From the NCBI GenBank assembly GCA_017428215.1, contig JAFRRH010000039.1, forward strand, positions 1 to 40,045: 40,045 nucleotides of DNA, in the 5' to 3' direction. Positions 9,062 through 20,305 of the stretch are shown piece after piece (position 1 is the stretch's first letter; every line of letters begins with the position of its first letter). The translations under genes were made by a program, and so were the position numbers. A model generated the notes under the pieces. That model worked only from the letters and a program-made list of their open reading frames with translations. It was not told where the DNA came from and made no database searches. This DNA comes from Selenomonadaceae bacterium. GTDB taxonomy: Bacteria > Bacillota > Negativicutes > Selenomonadales > Selenomonadaceae.

Positions 9062-11358
9062 TGAAACCTAAAATCTCAAATGAATTTTTAAATGTTTTGC
9101 TCGCGGCAATGTCTGCGGGCGTTTTGTTTATGGAATATTTCCACCGCTCGCCGAAATTTTTAATTGGAACCTGCGCGGCTTTGATAATCGGCGGGATAAT
9201 TTTCACGTGGCGACGAAAAAATTTAACGGCGTGGCTAATCTGCCCAATAATTTTTTTCGCGCTCGGCGGACTAAGATTTTCAGCCGTCGATAATTTACCG
9301 CCCAATGACATTTCCAAATTCGCGGGGCAATCCGTTCAAATATCCGGCGTGATTCGCGAGGAGCCGCAGATTAAAACTTTACCGAACGGATTAACTCAAC
9401 TGCGCTTGGTCGTAGACGTTCAAGGGGAAATGCAAGGCGGATTGATTCTAACTTACTACCCAAAAGAAGATGAATTGCTCCCGACTGCGCGAATCGGCGA
9501 CAAAATTTCTGCGAGCGGCAACTTAAAACTTTTACACAACTACAATAACCCCGGACAAATTGACAGCGTAACGCGCATGAAGGCAAACGGAATTACGGCG
9601 CGAATGTCGGCTGGCAAGCAGGGAATTTCGGTTGAGGCTGTTGACGGCGGACTTTGGATAAAATTTTTGCGAATCGTCGCGGCAATCCGTGAACATTATC
9701 GCGAATCAATGCAAGACGTTATGTCGGAAGATGACGCGGCGGCAATTTTCGCAATGCTATTTGGCGGCTACGCAGGACTTAATTCCGAATTAGTCGAGGA
9801 CTTTCAAACGACGGGCATTGTACATATTTTATCAGTTAGCGGCTCGCATATGAGTATGTTGGCAATGGCGACGGCGTGGCTGTGTTTATTATTGCGCTTG
9901 CCGAAGAGTATAACTTTTGCGCTGGGATTATTTGTAATCGGAACCTACGCGATATTGAGCGGAATGTTGCCGCAAGTTTTGCGTTCAGCGTCAATGGGAA
10001 TATTAATTTTTTTTGCCAAAACACTCGACGCGGAGGCAGAAGGCGCACGACTTTTAACATTGACGGCGTTGGCAATGCTAATCAATCAGCCGCTGCTGTT
10101 GTTCGATATAAGTTTCCAATTAAGTTTCACGGCGACGGCGGGGCTAATGTATTTATCGGAAGGCTTGCGCAAGTCAATGGAACGCTTGCCAAAATTTTTC
10201 GCAGAGCCAGCGTCAATGACAATCGCTGCGCAGTTGGCAAGCTTGCCGGTTATCGTGTGGTATTTCAATCAAATTTCGTTGAGTTCGGTTTTAGCAAATG
10301 TTTTCGTCATGCCGCTGTTGGAAGTCGTGATAATCGGCGGGCTTTTGGGCGGAATAATTGCGGCGGTAATTCCGATTGGTGGAAAAATATTTTTCGCGGG
10401 CGAAGCGTTAATTTTCGGAGCGGGCGCGGAGCTGAATAGAGTTTTTGCAAATTTGCCGTTCAGCGCGGTGCAAGTGCCGACGTTAGGAATTTTAGCGGGA
10501 TTTTTTTATTATGCGGCATTGATTCTGCGTCGTCCGATAATTTTATCGCTGATAATTTTTTTGTTAGCGATAAATTTTTTCCGAGCTGGCGACGTTGAAG
10601 TTAATTTTGTAGACGTTGGACAGGGCGATTGCGCAGTTGTCGTCACGCCGCATGGAAAGTGTTTAATCTTTGATACGGGCGGCGTTCGTGAAAGAATGTT
10701 TGATATTGGCGGGCGCGTCGTCGTTCCTTATCTTAAGCATGAAAATATTCGCGAAGTCGATAAAATTTTTTTGACGCATGTCCACGAAGATCATTCGGGC
10801 GGCGCGGGAGCTGTAATAAAAAAATTGCCCGTTGGTGAGATTATCACTGCGGGCGAGCCACGTTCAGAATATGCGGCGGTTTTTGGCATTGCTGAAGAAT
10901 ATTTACCGCCGCTAAGAGCTGGTCACGCGGGAGAAATTTTTAATATTGACGGTGTAGAAGTTGAAATTTTATTTGCGCCGATCGTCGGGACGGGCAACGA
11001 AATTTCCAACGTCTATCGAATTCGCTATGGCGACGTGACTTTTTTAATCACGGGCGATTTAGTTAAAGAGATTGAAGCTGAAATTTTGCGTGAGGGCGTT
11101 GACGTTCAAAGTAGCGTTTTAAAAGTTGGTCATCACGGTAGCGCGACTTCCTCTAGCGAAGAATTTTTACGAGCTGTCAATCCGAAATGCGCAGTTATCT
11201 GCGTTGGCTACGGAAATAATTTTGGACATCCCCGCGCAGAAGTTTTAGAACGGCTTGAAAATTTACCGACAAAAATTTTCCGTACAGATCGCGACGGCTT
11301 AATAAAGTTTCGCACGAACGGAAAGGACTTGCGCGTTGAAACTTTCATACACAGCTAA
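9061..11358 (+). CDS. comEC: Competence protein ComEC/Rec2 DNA channel
   Basis: A 765-residue inner-membrane protein that forms the channel for single-stranded DNA uptake in natural transformation. The order is: N-terminal membrane segments and DUF4131-type region (to about 180), the multi-span Competence domain (about 225-490, with LSVSGSHMSML), and a C-terminal metallo-beta-lactamase domain. The latter carries VDVGQGDCAVV, THVHEDHSGG near 570 and KVGHHGS near 690. These catalytic histidines are intact, consistent with the nuclease activity proposed for this domain. The ATG overlaps the recO stop. No other competence gene is in the window. The open frame is full length. Confidence 0.95.
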   Translation: MKPKISNEFLNVLLAAMSAGVLFMEYFHRSPKFLIGTCAALIIGGIIFTWRRKNLTAWLICPIIFFALGGLRFSAVDNLPPNDISKFAGQSVQISGVIREEPQIKTLPNGLTQLRLVVDVQGEMQGGLILTYYPKEDELLPTARIGDKISASGNLKLLHNYNNPGQIDSVTRMKANGITARMSAGKQGISVEAVDGGLWIKFLRIVAAIREHYRESMQDVMSEDDAAAIFAMLFGGYAGLNSELVEDFQTTGIVHILSVSGSHMSMLAMATAWLCLLLRLPKSITFALGLFVIGTYAILSGMLPQVLRSASMGILIFFAKTLDAEAEGARLLTLTALAMLINQPLLLFDISFQLSFTATAGLMYLSEGLRKSMERLPKFFAEPASMTIAAQLASLPVIVWYFNQISLSSVLANVFVMPLLEVVIIGGLLGGIIAAVIPIGGKIFFAGEALIFGAGAELNRVFANLPFSAVQVPTLGILAGFFYYAALILRRPIILSLIIFLLAINFFRAGDVEVNFVDVGQGDCAVVVTPHGKCLIFDTGGVRERMFDIGGRVVVPYLKHENIREVDKIFLTHVHEDHSGGAGAVIKKLPVGEIITAGEPRSEYAAVFGIAEEYLPPLRAGHAGEIFNIDGVEVEILFAPIVGTGNEISNVYRIRYGDVTFLITGDLVKEIEAEILREGVDVQSSVLKVGHHGSATSSSEEFLRAVNPKCAVICVGYGNNFGHPRAEVLERLENLPTKIFRTDRDGLIKFRTNGKDLRVETFIHS

Positions 11359-11366
11359 ATAATTTG

Positions 11367-14204
<2,838 letters not shown>

Positions 14205-14315
14205 AATGCCTCCTCGCTCTCAAAAAAAATTTAGCAGTCAAGATTCGTCCTAAATCTCGCCGCCCATTATAGCAGGTATTATTCATTTGTGCGAATATTT
14301 TTTTGTCTTCATTAG

Positions 14316-14351
14316 CAAAAAAAAAATTGCCCCCCTCCGATTTGGAAGGGG
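14316..14351 (-). terminator. Rho-independent terminator of the 3D-domain gene
   Basis: Read on the minus strand, CCCCTTCC and GGAGGGG form an eight-pair stem (one G-U) around AAATC, followed within a few bases by a long T run. It sits just past the stop of the 3D-domain protein gene. Confidence 0.75.
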
Positions 14352-14370
14352 ATTTTTTTATCATTTTAAT

Positions 14371-15336
14371 TTAGTCTAGGATATAAATGTCGATGAATTG
14401 GCGACCGAATTCGTAGCATTCAGCAACGGTATCAAATGCAACGTCGATTTTGTGACCGACAATCGCGCCGCCGGTATCTTCAGCTACTGCATAGCCGTAA
14501 CCAGGAATAAAAACTCTCGTGCCAAGCGGAATAATGGAAGGATCCGTTGCTATGACGCCGCGTTGGCAAATTGTACCAAGTGCCGTGTAAGCACTCAAGC
14601 CAGGTTGCGCACTACTGTAAGCGGTTGCCTCTACGCGAATCACGCGAGTAAAATCGGGCACTTCGGCGGAAAATTCGTAATCGTTGAGGTTGGCAGGCTC
14701 ATCTTGCGAATCAAGCGCAAAGTAAGTTTTGCGCCCGCAAATTCCGTCAGCTACCATACCGCGACTGCTTTGGAAATTTTTTAAAGCGTCAATAGTATCA
14801 GCGTCTGCAATGCCGTCAGCCTCGCCGTCATAAAATCCTTGTTCAGCCAATTTGTTTTGCATGTAAACAACGCCATCGCCTTCCATGCCGAGCTTGATAA
14901 CGTCTCCAACGCCCGCATATTGAACGACTTCCTTAACGGTGTTGACCGCACTCAAAACGGTATTGATAGGACTCACGGAATTAACGCTCTGATTAACGGT
15001 TTTAGGCGGTTCGGGAACGTAATCGCCGGGTTTGTAAGTTGATATGTCAATTTCGTCGTAAGCCGCCGCCCGCAAAATTTTATAAGTTTCTTCGCCGCAC
15101 ACGCCGTCCACTTCCAGACCGAGCGCGGCTTGAAAATCCTTAATGGCATTGACCGTCGCTGTACCATAAACTCCGTCCGCCGCCACGTGCAAAAGATTTT
15201 GTGCTATGAGGTATTCTTGAATTTCTTTAACGTCCTTGCCTCTGTCGCCGTACTTTAACGCCGCCGCCGAACAGAGACTTGAAAAGCACACGGCGGAAAT
15301 TAGAATCAGCGTCCAAAGCATTCGCTTCAACTTCAT
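14371..15336 (-). CDS. Secreted peptidoglycan-binding 3D-domain protein
   Basis: A 321-residue exported protein. The signal peptide MKLKRMLWTLILISAVCFSS ends near CSAA. Two PG_binding_1 repeats follow (LKYGDRGKDVKEIQEYL and IKLGMEGDGVVYMQNKL, each ending in a DGxxGxxT-type motif). The C-terminal 3D domain carries ATAYSS, GVIATDPSIIPLGTRVFIPGYG and DTGGAIVGHKIDV, with the three conserved aspartates that name the fold. 3D domains occur in cell-wall lytic enzymes of the MltA/Rpf/YabE type. It probably acts on peptidoglycan in the periplasm. ATG 15336 follows GAGG eight bases upstream. The gene diverges from the flagellar run, with both promoters in 15337-15525. Confidence 0.87.
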   Translation of the reverse strand: MKLKRMLWTLILISAVCFSSLCSAAALKYGDRGKDVKEIQEYLIAQNLLHVAADGVYGTATVNAIKDFQAALGLEVDGVCGEETYKILRAAAYDEIDISTYKPGDYVPEPPKTVNQSVNSVSPINTVLSAVNTVKEVVQYAGVGDVIKLGMEGDGVVYMQNKLAEQGFYDGEADGIADADTIDALKNFQSSRGMVADGICGRKTYFALDSQDEPANLNDYEFSAEVPDFTRVIRVEATAYSSAQPGLSAYTALGTICQRGVIATDPSIIPLGTRVFIPGYGYAVAEDTGGAIVGHKIDVAFDTVAECYEFGRQFIDIYILD

Positions 15337-15465
15337 TTCCTCCACCTCGTTTAATCGTTTTTTAATTTGTGGCGATTATATCAAGGCTTACTGAAAATCT
15401 TATGGCAAATAAGAATTTTTTTCGGAGCTTGCAAAAATTTTTAACGCAGGATAAAATCTTAACGA

Positions 15466-15471
15466 TATAAT
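15466..15471 (+). promoter_or_regulatory. Candidate -10 box of the flagellar run
   Basis: TATAAT lies 54 bases before the flgG start in the divergent intergenic region. The best -35 is a poor TTAACG with a 19-base spacer, so the promoter class is uncertain. I see no clear sigma-28 consensus. Confidence 0.35.
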
Positions 15472-15525
15472 AATGTGGATGAGAATTTACAAGGACGTTA
15501 AATATATAAAGGGAGATGTTCATTT

Positions 15526-16317
15526 ATGATGAGAGCGTTGTGGTCGGCGGCGTCGGGCATGAAGGCGCAGCAGACAAATATGGACATAGTCGCGCATAAC
15601 ATTGCCAACGTCGACACCTACGGCAACAAAAAAGTTCGCGCCGAGTTCCAAGATTTACTTTACCAAACATTGCGTGATGCGGGCGGCACTTCTGGCAACG
15701 GCACGCAATATCCTCAAGGCTTGCAAATTGGTTTAGGCGTCAAAGTTGCGGCAACGCACAGGGTATTTACGCAGGGACCGTTGCAGACGACTGACAATCC
15801 TAGCGATGTTGGCATTCAAGGCGACGGATTCTTTCAAGTTCAGTTGCCTGACGGCTCAACGGCTTACACTCGTGACGGTTCTTTTAAATTAGATTCAAAC
15901 CGCCGATTAGTCACCAGCGACGGATTTTTACTTATTCCGAACATTACGCTTGACGAAAATGCGCCGCTCTCCAGCGTAGTTATCAGTTCGGACGGACGAG
16001 TTTCAGATACTCCTGCCGGCGGCGAGCAAACGGAAATTGGACAGATAACTTTGGTGCGTTTTGTCAATCCCGAAGGACTTTATGCTTACGGGAAAAATCT
16101 TTTCTTAGAAACTACAGCGTCGGGTGCGCCGATTGAGAGTGAACCTGGAGCTGACGGAGCGGGCGTTCTTGCACAAAATACTTTGGAAATGTCCGGCGTG
16201 CAAATCGTCGAGGAAATGGTTAACATGATTGTTTCCCAACGCGCCTATGAATCAAATGCAAAGGCAGTCACAACTTCGGACTCCATGCTTGAGACTGCCA
16301 ACCAGTTGAAACGATAA
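15526..16317 (+). CDS. flgG: Flagellar distal rod protein FlgG
   Basis: A 263-residue flagellar rod protein. The N-terminus RALWSAASGMKAQQTNMDIVAHNIANVDT is the rod/hook signature, and the C-terminus VEEMVNMIVSQRAYESNAKAV is the matching partner helix; together they form the coiled-coil rod core. The insert with GVKVAATHRVFTQGPLQTT and IQGDGFFQVQLPDG is typical of FlgG rather than FlgF. No flgF is present directly upstream, where a peptidoglycan protein gene diverges. GGGAGA precedes the ATG. The following flgA begins six bases after the stop. Confidence 0.93.
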   Translation: MMRALWSAASGMKAQQTNMDIVAHNIANVDTYGNKKVRAEFQDLLYQTLRDAGGTSGNGTQYPQGLQIGLGVKVAATHRVFTQGPLQTTDNPSDVGIQGDGFFQVQLPDGSTAYTRDGSFKLDSNRRLVTSDGFLLIPNITLDENAPLSSVVISSDGRVSDTPAGGEQTEIGQITLVRFVNPEGLYAYGKNLFLETTASGAPIESEPGADGAGVLAQNTLEMSGVQIVEEMVNMIVSQRAYESNAKAVTTSDSMLETANQLKR

Positions 16318-16323
16318 TTTAAC

Positions 16324-17031
16324 ATGAAAAAATTTTTATTTATCGCGGCGTTGCTCTTGATGATGAGTTTGACGCCGCGAACTTTTGCATTTACGATAAG
16401 CGGCTTAGAGATAGAAGCAATCGCTCTCGATGCTGTGGAGCAAGCTTTAGCTCAACGCGGAGAAACTCGTCGGCACGAAATATTTTTCATGCAGAACGCG
16501 CCCGATTTAAAACTCCCTGAAGGCGTCGTCGATGTTAAGGCACAAATTCCAGGGCAGATAAGTTACATAAGCTTAACGCCAGTGCGAGCGGTTGTTTTCG
16601 TTAATGGACGCGCTCAAAGGACGATAAGTTTCACGGCGAATATTAAAGTTTATGATTATGTACTTGTCGCCAATCACGACTTAAGGATAGAAATTCCTGT
16701 TACGGCGGCGGATTTTCACACGGCGGAGGTTGCCATTGACGGGCGCAACGAATATGTTAAAGATATTTCCGAAGTTGAAGGACTGGTTCCGCACAGATTT
16801 ATCCGCGCCGGTTCGCCTGTTACTCTTGGTTATTTTCAACAGCCGGTCGCCGTCAACAGCGGTCAACGTGTCAACATTGTTTTAAACTTTAACGGCGTGA
16901 AAGTTTCAGCAAGAGGAATAGTCATGACACGCGGGCGTGTCGGTTCTCTGGTTAAAGTCAAGAATGAGTCTTCGGAAAAAATTTTGACGGCGCGAGTTAT
17001 TGATTCTCAAACGGTGGAGGTGACAATGTAG
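16324..17031 (+). CDS. flgA: P-ring assembly chaperone FlgA
   Basis: A 235-residue periplasmic protein required for assembly of the FlgI P ring. It has a signal peptide (MKKFLFIAALLLMMSLTPRT, then FAF). The C-terminal SAF-type domain carries HRFIRAGSPVTLGYFQQPV, VNSGQRVNIVLNFNGVKVSA and GRVGSLVKVKNESS, which are the typical FlgA patterns. The gene lies between flgG and flgH, with one base or less to its downstream neighbour, so it belongs to the same transcript. Confidence 0.9.
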   Translation: MKKFLFIAALLLMMSLTPRTFAFTISGLEIEAIALDAVEQALAQRGETRRHEIFFMQNAPDLKLPEGVVDVKAQIPGQISYISLTPVRAVVFVNGRAQRTISFTANIKVYDYVLVANHDLRIEIPVTAADFHTAEVAIDGRNEYVKDISEVEGLVPHRFIRAGSPVTLGYFQQPVAVNSGQRVNIVLNFNGVKVSARGIVMTRGRVGSLVKVKNESSEKILTARVIDSQTVEVTM

Positions 17032-17613
17032 ATGACGAAAAAATTTTTGGCGGCGATTATGATTGGTGCATTTGTATTTGGCGGCGGCGCGGTCGAGGCT
17101 AAATCGCTTTGGGTTGACAATGGCACCATGAGCTTATACGCCGATAAAAAGGCTCGAAACGTCGGCGATATTCTAACGATTGTTATTAACGAATCAACGA
17201 CACAAACGGCTACTAAAGCTCGCACGAATTCTAAATCAGGTTCGATAAGTGTTGGCACGGGCACGGGTATTTTCGATTTTATCAGGGCGTTCTCGGCTAG
17301 CGGCGGCGATAATTTCCAAGCTGACGGTTCCGCGACGGATACCAGCCGATTCAACGGACAGATAACTGTTACAGTCGTCGAAGTCCTGCCCAATGATAAT
17401 ATGATTGTCGAGGGCGTGCAGTCCATTTGGCAAAATCGCGACGAACACAAAATCACCCTGCGCGGGACGATTCGCCGTGATGATGTGACTATGAATAATA
17501 CTGTTCCTTCAACGAAAGTTGCCGACGCCTCAATAAGATTCGACGGTAAAGGTCCGCTCAATGCTAAACAACGTCAAGGCATTTTGACGCAACTATTTAA
17601 CTTCCTGTTCTGA
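17032..17613 (+). CDS. flgH: Flagellar L-ring protein FlgH, without a lipobox
   Basis: A 193-residue L-ring subunit that forms the outer-membrane bushing of the flagellar rod. Typical patterns are SLWVDNGTMSLYADKKARNVGDILTIVI, FNGQITVTVVEVLPNDNMIVEG and the C-terminal IRRDDV. The signal peptide ends in GGGAVEA before KSLW and has no cysteine, so it looks cleaved by signal peptidase I. Well-studied FlgH proteins are lipoproteins with an LxxC lipobox. The ATG directly follows the flgA stop. Its presence is one of the best arguments that the host has an outer membrane. Confidence 0.93.
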   Translation: MTKKFLAAIMIGAFVFGGGAVEAKSLWVDNGTMSLYADKKARNVGDILTIVINESTTQTATKARTNSKSGSISVGTGTGIFDFIRAFSASGGDNFQADGSATDTSRFNGQITVTVVEVLPNDNMIVEGVQSIWQNRDEHKITLRGTIRRDDVTMNNTVPSTKVADASIRFDGKGPLNAKQRQGILTQLFNFLF

Positions 17614-17614
17614 T

Positions 17615-17980
17615 ATGGACGACGAAATTAAAATCAGCGAAGAATTTATTTTGCCGCGAGACTTGAGCGCGATGGCAAAAACTTTCTTCGTGCAGACAGA
17701 AAAACCGCTTCAACGCAAAGCAGGTTGGTTTATAAAGAAAGGCTCAACTGTTACAGGCGTTAAAGTCATAGCGGCAGGCGAAAAAATTCGTGAGGTTCAG
17801 CGTCTTATCGAAAAATTTCCTTTGCCAAACGGCACCTTGACAAAAGCTCAAGATTGGTATAAGTGTCGCGGCACGGCGGTCATAACTGACGGCAAAGAAG
17901 AACAAATTAAAGAAATCCATTGGTATCAGTGCGAAAATATCGGTAAGATTGAATTTAAAACTAAAGAGCGAGGCGAGTAA
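17615..17980 (+). CDS. Unknown protein between flgH and flgI
   Basis: A 121-residue protein I do not recognise. It has no signal peptide or membrane segment and is charged. It begins with an acidic segment (MDDEIKISEEF), and has a central beta-rich part (GWFIKKGSTVTGVKVI) and a C-terminal WYQCENIGKIEF. The ATG is one base past the flgH stop and the next gene starts one base after its stop, so it is co-translated with the ring genes. It could be a cytosolic regulator of ring assembly or an unrelated passenger; the sequence does not decide. Confidence 0.6.
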   Translation: MDDEIKISEEFILPRDLSAMAKTFFVQTEKPLQRKAGWFIKKGSTVTGVKVIAAGEKIREVQRLIEKFPLPNGTLTKAQDWYKCRGTAVITDGKEEQIKEIHWYQCENIGKIEFKTKERGE

Positions 17981-17981
17981 G

Positions 17982-18182
17982 ATGCTGATAAAATACAAAG
18001 GTGAAGATTGCTTTTCGTTTATCGTCGGCAAGACTTATGAGGCGAGGAAAATTCATGACGAACTGGGCGACGGCTACGCTATTTTCGACGAAGGCGATGA
18101 TTGGTACGGCTATGATGTCTGCTTTGTCGAAGAAAATTTTGATGTCGTCGAAGATGAACAAGAAGTTCGCCGCGCAGTTTAA
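17982..18182 (+). CDS. Unknown small SH3-like acidic protein
   Basis: A 66-residue protein, strongly acidic at the C-terminus (EENFDVVEDEQEV). The pattern YKGEDCFSFIVGKTYEAR followed by GYAIFDEGDDWYGYDVCFVEENF looks like a small beta-barrel as in many uncharacterised Firmicute proteins. ATG 17982 follows GAGGCGAG and lies one base after the preceding stop, so an upstream in-frame start within that gene is not needed. No function is assigned. Confidence 0.6.
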   Translation: MLIKYKGEDCFSFIVGKTYEARKIHDELGDGYAIFDEGDDWYGYDVCFVEENFDVVEDEQEVRRAV

Positions 18183-18198
18183 TTAACGAGGTGAGGCA

Positions 18199-19314
18199 AT
18201 GAAAAAAATTTTTACACTTGCGACGCTTGTCTTTTGCCTTGCGCTGATGACTTCAACGGTTTTCGCCGCGGAATCGGCAGTCACGAGGATAAAAGATATT
18301 GCCAAAGTGCAGGGCGTGCGGAGCAACCAACTAATGGGCTATGGCTTAGTAGTCGGCTTGCCGGGCACGGGCGATTCAGACGATACTTGGCAAATGATTC
18401 AATCGACAGTATCACTGCTTAGAAATTTCGGAATAACGGTTAACGCGGCGGATTTAGATTCCGATAACGTGGCGGCGGTTATGGTTACGGCAACGCTTCC
18501 GCCATTTGTCCGCGAAGGTGATACGATTGATGTTGTCGTTAGCTCAATGGGCGACGCGGATAGTATTCAAGGCGGAGTCCTCTTACAAACTCCTTTACGT
18601 GCCGCAAATGGTGACGTTTACGCTGTAGCGCAAGGTTCGGTTTCGACAGGCGGTTTCGTCGCGGGCAGAGGAAATAATCGTGCACAAAGAAATTTCCCAA
18701 CGGCGGGCAGTATACCAAACGGCGCGATTGTTGAGCGTACATTGGAAGACGAACTCGGCAGAAACGGACAAATTTCTCTTAGCTTAGCCAGCTCCGACTT
18801 TACAACCGCGTCGCGAATCACCAATTCAATTAATGCCGCTTATGGTGGCAACGTAGCACATGCGGCTAATCCTGGTCGCGTCGACATTAATATTCCAGGC
18901 TACTACCGCAATAACGTTGTGCAATTCGTCGCTTCGATTGAAGATTTACCCGTGGTTCCAGACGTAATTGCTAAAGTCGTCGTCAATGAGCGAACTGGTA
19001 CAATCGTTATGGGCGGCAATGTCACCGTCGACGAATGCGCGATAACTCAAGGCGGTTTGTCTGTTCGCATTAATCGTACGGAAAGTCTTTCGCAACCAGG
19101 TCCGTTTTCTTATGGTACTTCGATGATTGTCCGCAATGACGAGCTTAACGCCCGCGAGGATATGTCCAGTTCAGTCGTCATGCCCGCCACAACCAGCGTT
19201 AGCGACGTTATCGGCGCACTTAATGCCGTCGGAGCCACGCCACGCGATTGCATTTCCATTTTGCAAGCGATGAAAGCGGCGGGCGCAATTCACGCCACAC
19301 TTGAGATTATCTAA
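18199..19314 (+). CDS. flgI: Flagellar P-ring protein FlgI
   Basis: A 371-residue periplasmic P-ring subunit that surrounds the rod in the peptidoglycan layer. The signal peptide is MKKIFTLATLVFCLALMTST, cleaved near VFAAES. Conserved patterns include RIKDIAKVQGVRSNQLMGYG, VVGLPGTGDSD, VMVTATLPPFVREGDTIDVVVSS, VVNERTGTIVMGGNV and the C-terminal SVSDVIGALNAVGATPRDCI. The length is normal. GAGGTGAGG precedes the ATG. It is followed directly by flgJ. Confidence 0.95.
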   Translation: MKKIFTLATLVFCLALMTSTVFAAESAVTRIKDIAKVQGVRSNQLMGYGLVVGLPGTGDSDDTWQMIQSTVSLLRNFGITVNAADLDSDNVAAVMVTATLPPFVREGDTIDVVVSSMGDADSIQGGVLLQTPLRAANGDVYAVAQGSVSTGGFVAGRGNNRAQRNFPTAGSIPNGAIVERTLEDELGRNGQISLSLASSDFTTASRITNSINAAYGGNVAHAANPGRVDINIPGYYRNNVVQFVASIEDLPVVPDVIAKVVVNERTGTIVMGGNVTVDECAITQGGLSVRINRTESLSQPGPFSYGTSMIVRNDELNAREDMSSSVVMPATTSVSDVIGALNAVGATPRDCISILQAMKAAGAIHATLEII

Positions 19315-19326
19315 GAGGTGATTTAT

Positions 19327-19722
19327 ATGAGGATTGATGGTTCTTATTTACTGCCGCAAATGGGCGCGACGGGTACGGGTGCGGAAGGTGCTCAAATGCT
19401 CAATAAAGAATCGAGCTTTCAAGAGCAACTAAAAGCGGCGACTGATAAGCTTGATTCAAAAAAAATTACCACGATGACTGACGAGGAAGTTGCTCAACGT
19501 AACCAAGAAATTAGGGAAGCTAGCGTTCAACTTGAAGCCCTTATGCTGAAAATGATGTATACCGAAATGTGGAAGACCGTTCCTAAAGATGAGTTATTCG
19601 GCGAAAGCAATGCTATGGATATTTATCGTGACATGTACAACGAAGAAATCACTAAAAAGGCGGCGGAGGGCGGCGGTATTGGGCTTGCTGACTACATTTA
19701 TAATCAGCTGACAAAACATTAA
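19327..19722 (+). CDS. flgJ: FlgJ rod-binding domain protein (short form)
   Basis: A 131-residue protein equal to the N-terminal rod-scaffolding domain of FlgJ. The signature is ASVQLEALMLKMMYTEMWKTVPKDELFGES, followed by a helix MDIYRDMYNEEITKKAAEGGGIGLADYIY. The C-terminal muramidase domain of enterobacterial FlgJ is absent, as is usual in Firmicutes; another enzyme must open the peptidoglycan. ATG 19327 is preferred because GAGGTGA lies seven bases upstream, overlapping the in-frame GTG at 19318. Confidence 0.88.
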   Translation: MRIDGSYLLPQMGATGTGAEGAQMLNKESSFQEQLKAATDKLDSKKITTMTDEEVAQRNQEIREASVQLEALMLKMMYTEMWKTVPKDELFGESNAMDIYRDMYNEEITKKAAEGGGIGLADYIYNQLTKH

Positions 19723-19744
19723 ATCTAATCTGCACACAAAAAAA

Positions 19745-19772
19745 GAGGTTTGCGTAATCTTGCGCAAGCCTC
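19745..19772. terminator. Hairpin after flgJ, possible terminator
   Basis: GAGGTTTGCG pairs with CGCAAGCCTC over ten positions (one G-U) around an eight-base loop. There is an A run on its left but no T run on its right, so it suits the minus strand better. It may still end the flagellar transcript. Confidence 0.4.
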
Positions 19773-19778
19773 TCATAC

Positions 19779-20255
19779 TGTAGACAAAAAGCACCTATCA
19801 AGTAAAATAAGCTTGGGAGGTGCTTTTCGAGGTAAAGGAAGAAGAATCGAGAATACAAAAGCGACCCGCGCGTTTGTGAGAATTGTCCCTGTCGACAAAA
19901 TTGCACCTTGAGTAAAAATAAGACCAAAATAGTCGTCCGTCATGGGCTAAATATATGGAAGCAGCAGAGCACCTGCGCCACGTCCCAAAAATTCGCGATA
20001 CTTATAAAAAGCGCAAGGAGACAATCGAGCAAGTCTTTGCTGATGCTAAGGAACGACATTGCCTACGTTATACTTATTATCACGGCTTAGCTAAAGTCAA
20101 AATGCAAGTAGCGCTTATTTTCTCCTGCCTAAATTTGAAAAAATTGGCAATAAGGAAGTGCAAAAACTTTATATAGTTCTTCTTCCTTCGCTGCTGAAAA
20201 GAAAATCAAAGCCAAAAGCCCGTCTCAGAGCATTCCGAGACGGGCTTTGTCTACA
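19779..20255 (+). mobile_element. Internally deleted IS1182-like element
   Basis: The left end TGTAGACAAAAAGC and the inverse of the right end GCTTTGTCTACA are matching terminal repeats. Inside is only the 3' part of an IS1182-type DDE transposase: a cysteine-rich stretch (YKSDPRVCENCPCRQNCTL) in one frame from about 19857, then after a frameshift near 19955 the conserved tail YKKRKETIEQVFADAKERH and GLAKVKMQVALIFSCLNLKK to about 20175. Near the ends are two hairpins, AAAAGCACCT/AGGTGCTTTT (19787-19828) and AAAGCCCGTCTC/GAGACGGGCTTT (20213-20248). The element cannot encode an active transposase, though its ends look intact. Confidence 0.8.
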
Positions 20256-20305
20256 AGCTGGCGTCAGGGAAATTCCCAACGCCTTAAAATTTATAGAACG
20301 CCAGA

